Shown here piece after piece: positions 60,552-64,000 of a DNA stretch of 64,000 nt (positions within the stretch are counted from its first letter, which is position 1; each line of letters opens with the position of its first letter). This DNA comes from an uncultured Oscillospiraceae bacterium. Lineage in GTDB: Bacteria; Bacillota; Clostridia; Oscillospirales; Acutalibacteraceae. Where the stretch lies: assembly GCA_900539425.1 (NCBI GenBank), contig UQBX01000009.1, positions 6,015 through 70,014 of the forward strand. The letters run 5' to 3'. The notes beneath the pieces are model-generated. The model saw only the letters and a program-made list of their open reading frames with translations, had not been told where the DNA came from and did not search any database. The translations under genes and the position numbers were made by a program.

Positions 60552-61826
60552 ATGGCAAAGGAACCTTTTTTATCTAAAGAAAAAGCACAGGAAATAATAG
60601 CAGAGTATCCCACTCCGTTTCATATTTATGATGAAAACGGAATCAGAAAAAACGCTGAGCGGCTTAAAAAAGCGTTTTCGTGGAATAAGGGATATAAGGA
60701 GTTTTTTGCCGTTAAAGCAACTCCTAATCCGTTTCTTATAAATATTCTTCGTGAATACGGCTGCGGATGCGACTGCTCTTCAAAAACAGAACTTATGCTT
60801 TCAAAGTCAATAGGAGCAGTAGGGGAGGACATTATGTTTTCCTCAAACGATACTCCTGTTGATGAGTTTAAATACTGCAATGATCTTGGCGGTATTATAA
60901 ATCTTGATGATATTTCTCATATTGAGTTAGTTGAGAAAGCTTGCGGAAAGCTGCCTAAGAAAATGAGCTGCCGTTATAATCCGGGCGGTATCTTCAAAAT
61001 CAGCAACGGTATAATGGATAATCCTGGTGACGCAAAATATGGAATGACTCATGAGCAGATTTTTGAAGCTTTCAGAATTATGAAAGAAAAGGGCGTTGAA
61101 GAATTCGGAATCCATTCTTTCCTCTGCTCAAATACAGTTACTAACGATTATTATCCGATGCTCGCAAAAGTACTTTTTGAACTCGCTGTTGAACTGAAGA
61201 ATAAGCTTGATGTAAATATTAAGTTTATAAATCTTTCAGGCGGTGTAGGAATTCCTTATCTTCCCGACCAGGAGCCGAACGATATTCTCGCAATAGGTGA
61301 AGGCGTTCACAAGGTTTATGATGAAGTGCTTGTTCCCGAAGGCATGGATGATGTTGCTATCTATACAGAATTAGGCAGATATATGATGGGCCCCTACGGT
61401 GCTCTTGTTACCACTGCTATAAATAAGAAGCACATTTATAAGGAATATGTTGGTGTTGATGCATGCGCAGTTAACCTCATGCGTCCTGCTATGTATGGCG
61501 CATACCACCATATAACCGTACTGGGCAAAGAAAATGAACCGTGCACCATGAAATACGATGTTACAGGTTCACTGTGCGAGAATAACGATAAATTCGCCAT
61601 TGACAGGATGCTTCCCGAAATCGAGATAGGCGATATTATCTATATTCATGATGCGGGCGCACACGGTTTTTCAATGGGATATAACTATAACGGAAAACTT
61701 AAATCAGCCGAGCTTCTTTTAAAAACAGACGGCTCAGTTCAGCTTATCAGAAGAGCTGAAACGCCAAAAGACTATTTTGCAACATTTGATTGCTTTGATT
61801 TTTATGATGAGCTGATCAAAGGCTGA
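60552..61826 (+). CDS. PLP-dependent decarboxylase (diaminopimelate decarboxylase-like)
   Basis: 424 residues of the alanine-racemase-like barrel class III family. The PLP lysine is in FFAVKATPNP, the His in EFGIHSFL, a glycine turn at LSGGVGIPYLP, TELGRYMMGPYGALVT, and the partner-subunit Cys region GSLCENNDK. The closest role is LysA, converting meso-diaminopimelate to lysine, but ornithine or carboxynorspermidine decarboxylases share this fold, and polyamine transport genes are in the window. AGGAGG precedes ATG 60552. Confidence 0.82.
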   Translation: MAKEPFLSKEKAQEIIAEYPTPFHIYDENGIRKNAERLKKAFSWNKGYKEFFAVKATPNPFLINILREYGCGCDCSSKTELMLSKSIGAVGEDIMFSSNDTPVDEFKYCNDLGGIINLDDISHIELVEKACGKLPKKMSCRYNPGGIFKISNGIMDNPGDAKYGMTHEQIFEAFRIMKEKGVEEFGIHSFLCSNTVTNDYYPMLAKVLFELAVELKNKLDVNIKFINLSGGVGIPYLPDQEPNDILAIGEGVHKVYDEVLVPEGMDDVAIYTELGRYMMGPYGALVTTAINKKHIYKEYVGVDACAVNLMRPAMYGAYHHITVLGKENEPCTMKYDVTGSLCENNDKFAIDRMLPEIEIGDIIYIHDAGAHGFSMGYNYNGKLKSAELLLKTDGSVQLIRRAETPKDYFATFDCFDFYDELIKG

Positions 61827-61842
61827 TTTGCGGTAGTATACT

Positions 61843-61876
61843 TAAAGGAACATAAATATTTATGTTCCTTTTTTTA
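61843..61876 (+). terminator. terminator of the decarboxylase gene
   Basis: AAAGGAACATAAA and its complement form a perfect long stem, then TTTTTTTAT. Confidence 0.88.
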
Positions 61877-61904
61877 TTGTTTAAAAAAGCTTAATATTTT
61901 ATAC

Positions 61905-61933
61905 TTTACTATCAGACTTTAATGTGTTAAAAT
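61905..61933 (+). promoter_or_regulatory. promoter of yerC
   Basis: TTTACT (61905-61910), 17 bases, TAAAAT (61928-61933). Confidence 0.45.
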
Positions 61934-61961
61934 ATATTATATTTGATTCTGAGGTGATAAT

Positions 61962-62276
61962 ATGGCACTCAACAGGGATAATAAAAATCTCAATTTCTTA
62001 TTTAATTCGATTTTACAGCTTGAAAACATTGATGAATGCTATGATTTTTTTGAAGATCTTTGCACGGTACAAGAGCTTAAAACACTTAGTCAGCGTATTG
62101 CTGTTGCAAAGATGCTTTCGGAAAAAAGCGTTTATACAGACATAGTAACTCAAACAGGAGCTTCTACTGCAACAATAAGCAGGGTAAACAGAAGTCTTCA
62201 GTATGGCTGTGACGGTTATGACCGGGTTTTTGCCCGTCTTAAAGAAAAAGAACAAAGCGAAAATGAGCAGTTATAA
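61962..62276 (+). CDS. TrpR-like transcriptional regulator YerC/YecD
   Basis: 104 residues, all helical, with a helix-turn-helix of the Trp-repressor family (LKTLSQRIAVAKML, YTDIVTQTGASTATISRVNRSL). The bound ligand and targets are unknown. GAGGTGAT precedes the ATG. It overlaps the methyltransferase start. Confidence 0.9.
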   Translation: MALNRDNKNLNFLFNSILQLENIDECYDFFEDLCTVQELKTLSQRIAVAKMLSEKSVYTDIVTQTGASTATISRVNRSLQYGCDGYDRVFARLKEKEQSENEQL

Positions 62277-62997
62277 TCATTTTGCATCTGTATATGATGA
62301 ACTTACCGAAAATGTTGAATACAAAAAAAGATTTGAATACATGATGTCTTTTTTTAATGATTTCAGCATTTTAGCTCCGTCAAAAGTGCTTGATCTTGCA
62401 TGCGGTACGGGTAATTTCAGTGTTTTGTTTAGTAATGCCGGTTATAATGTTACAGGTATTGATGCAAGCACGGAAATGCTTACAATTGCAGAAACAAAAT
62501 GCAGCGGCAAAGTTGATTTGCGCAGGGGAGATATGCGTTCTTTTGAACTTGGAGAAAAATATGATGCCTGCATTTGCTGCCTTGATTCACTTAATCACTT
62601 GCCAAGCATAGACGATGTGCAAAGTACATTCAAATGTGTGCACGATTCACTTAAAACAGGCGGATTATTTATTATTGACGTTAATACAATATATAAACAC
62701 AACAAAATACTATCAGATCACACTTTTGTTTTCGATTGTGAAAACTATTTTTTATCATGGGATAACGAATATATATCTGATGGCGAAGTTGAAATTTTTC
62801 TTGACCTTTTTACAAAAGAGAAAGACGGAAGATATTCCAGATATTCAGAAAATTTTAAAGAAAAGGCCTATACTTCAGAAGCTCTTAAAAAGCTTTTAAA
62901 GCCGCATTTTGATATAGTCGGTATCTTTGATGATATGACTCGTAATGAGCCTAATAACGCTTCTGAAAGGCTGTATTTTGTGTGTAGGAGTAAATAA
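62263..62997 (+). CDS. SAM-dependent class I methyltransferase
   Basis: 244 residues. SAM motif I is VLDLACGTGNFSVLFSNAG, the acidic motif II is GIDAS, then RRGDMRSF and CCLDSLNHL. The substrate is unknown. ATG 62263 (MSSYNHFASVYDELTENVEY) is the normal family N-terminus; the frame is open from 62203 but that part is inside yerC. It overlaps yerC by 14 bases and hslO by one. Confidence 0.87.
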   Translation: MSSYNHFASVYDELTENVEYKKRFEYMMSFFNDFSILAPSKVLDLACGTGNFSVLFSNAGYNVTGIDASTEMLTIAETKCSGKVDLRRGDMRSFELGEKYDACICCLDSLNHLPSIDDVQSTFKCVHDSLKTGGLFIIDVNTIYKHNKILSDHTFVFDCENYFLSWDNEYISDGEVEIFLDLFTKEKDGRYSRYSENFKEKAYTSEALKKLLKPHFDIVGIFDDMTRNEPNNASERLYFVCRSK

Positions 62998-63875
62998 TGG
63001 GAAAAATTGTAAGGTATATAACTGATGACGGCTCTGCTTTTATAATTGCAGCTGATTCTACCGATGCAGTATTTGAAATGGAAAGAATACACAAACCCTC
63101 AGCCGCCGTTACTGCAGGAATGGGCAGGCTCATGACAGCTGCTTCAATTATGGGCGTTATGCTGAAGGGAGAAAATGACACTGTAACGCTGAGATTTAAC
63201 GGAGACGGCCCTGCAGGCTCTCTTATTGCAGTGTCTGATTCAAGCGGGAACTCAAGAATCAGCGTTGAAAATCCTATAGTGGAACTGCCGTTAAACAGCA
63301 AAGGAAAATTAGATGTAAGCGGAGCTCTTGGAAATTCTGGTTATCTTTACGTCGTAAAAGACATAGGATTAAAAGAGCCCTTTATCGGCACAACGCAGAT
63401 AGTAAGCGGTGAGGTTGCCGAAGACATTACAAATTATTACGCAGTTTCAGAGCAAACGCCCACCGTATGCTCGCTCGGTGTGCTTATCAATCCTGATCTT
63501 ACAGTCAATTGTGCAGGCGGTTTTCTTATTCAGCTTTTGCCGGGATGCCCTGACAGCATAATTGATGAAATTGAAAAAAATATATCAACTCTGCCGTCAG
63601 TTACACAAATGCTCAGTGACAAAATGACGCCTGATGATATAGCAGTAAGAGCAATGGGAACACTTAAAATAGAAAAGCTTGACGAATCTCAATTTGCATA
63701 TAAATGCAACTGTTCACGCCAAAAAGCAGAAACTGCCATGATGTCCGCAGGTAAAAATGAACTTGAGGATATGCTTGAAGAGGGGAAACCCGCTGTTGTG
63801 GAGTGCCATTTCTGTGATAAGAGATACGAGTTCAGCACTGATGAAATTAAAAATATTCTAAAAAAACTTAATTAA
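62997..63875 (+). CDS. hslO: Hsp33 redox-regulated chaperone
   Basis: 292 residues. N-terminal chaperone domain (AVTAGMGRLMTAASIMG, NGDGPAGSLIAVSDSSG) and the C-terminal redox switch CNCSRQKAE ... CHFCDKRYEF (CxC, CxxC), which releases zinc and unfolds on oxidation to become active. Useful for an anaerobe meeting oxygen. Confidence 0.95.
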   Translation: MGKIVRYITDDGSAFIIAADSTDAVFEMERIHKPSAAVTAGMGRLMTAASIMGVMLKGENDTVTLRFNGDGPAGSLIAVSDSSGNSRISVENPIVELPLNSKGKLDVSGALGNSGYLYVVKDIGLKEPFIGTTQIVSGEVAEDITNYYAVSEQTPTVCSLGVLINPDLTVNCAGGFLIQLLPGCPDSIIDEIEKNISTLPSVTQMLSDKMTPDDIAVRAMGTLKIEKLDESQFAYKCNCSRQKAETAMMSAGKNELEDMLEEGKPAVVECHFCDKRYEFSTDEIKNILKKLN

Positions 63876-63890
63876 TTTTTAAAAAAAGTG

Positions 63891-63919
63891 TTGACTTTTA
63901 AGGCAAGATATAGTATCAT
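63891..63919 (+). promoter_or_regulatory. promoter of the tRNA-Val gene
   Basis: TTGACT (63891-63896), 17 bases, TATCAT (63914-63919). Confidence 0.65.
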
Positions 63920-63945
63920 AATCACCGTTGCACACGGCAACACTC

Positions 63946-64000
63946 GGGAGTATAGCTCAGCTGGGAGAGCATCTGCCTTACAAGCAGAGGGTCACAGGTT
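63946..64000 (+). tRNA. tRNA-Val (anticodon TAC), 3' end beyond the window
   Basis: The first 55 bases of a tRNA: acceptor GGGAGTA, D-arm GCTCAGCTGGGAGAGC, anticodon arm TCTGC-CTTACAA-GCAGA with anticodon TAC, variable loop GGGTC, and the start of the T-arm. Probably the first of a tRNA cluster. Confidence 0.92.

Noticed and set aside
1..64000. CRISPR arrays, insertion sequences, prophage genes, restriction or toxin-antitoxin systems
   Set aside because: I looked on both strands and found no spaced direct repeats, transposase or integrase motifs, or typical defence gene pairs.

Overview
This is a chromosomal stretch of a low-to-mid GC, Gram-positive, spore-forming anaerobe-type Firmicute. 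The class Clostridia is likely, with the Ruminococcaceae/Oscillospiraceae side as my best guess. The evidence is the dipicolinate synthase pair dpaA/dpaB, an M50 protease of SpoIVFB type, RNase J, RbgA, YerC, SecG, strong AGGAGG ribosome sites, and promoters of the TTGACA-17-TATAAT type. Nearly the whole window is coding, in short operons separated by clear hairpin-plus-T terminators. It reads mostly as core genome with a few accessory units. There is no prophage, transposase or CRISPR array.

Layout. 1-2.7 kb: end of a membrane/coiled-coil gene, then an old-yellow-enzyme oxidoreductase. 2.7-6.6 kb: a DUF368 (PopT-type) membrane protein and a copper unit of CsoR repressor plus CopA ATPase with an extra C-terminal metal-binding domain. 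6.6-11 kb: M24 peptidase, GH51 arabinofuranosidase, small Cys-rich protein, unknown membrane protein and AlkD glycosylase. 11.1-16.2 kb: two-component system plus ABC exporter, with Bce-type response-regulator boxes ahead of both halves. 16.2-19 kb: murC and dpaAB. 19-23.9 kb: potABCD polyamine transporter and a HAD phosphatase. 23.9-26.7 kb: tRNA-Leu, a FliB-like protein, and an ECF sigma factor with a probable anti-sigma factor. 26.7-30.3 kb: ROK kinase, a one-TM protein and an acyltransferase-like gene disturbed by a 558-bp tandem duplication, then rnhA. 30.3-37.4 kb: rnjA-rplI-dnaB-tilS-ftsH. 37.5-42 kb: divergent topoisomerase IV pair, then secG. 42-49 kb: DnaQ-type exonuclease, class A PBP, ruvX, M50 protease and a radical-SAM pair. 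49-53 kb: rplS (with a structured leader), rbgA, rnhB, yraN and thrC, then a tiny DUF1540 gene on the minus strand. 53.4-60.5 kb: metallophosphoesterase and the protein quality-control cluster tig-clpP-clpX-lon-engB. 60.5-64 kb: PLP decarboxylase, yerC, methyltransferase, hslO and the start of a tRNA-Val gene.

I see no obviously new multi-gene defence or mobile system. The points most worth a second look are the CopA-CopZ fusion with a ribosome site and start codon still inside it; the exact 558-bp duplication whose few differences are nearly all synonymous; the Bce-like regulatory boxes linked to a transporter that is not Bce-shaped; a polyamine-binding protein anchored by a C-terminal membrane helix; and a divergent topoisomerase IV with alanine at the main quinolone-determining position.
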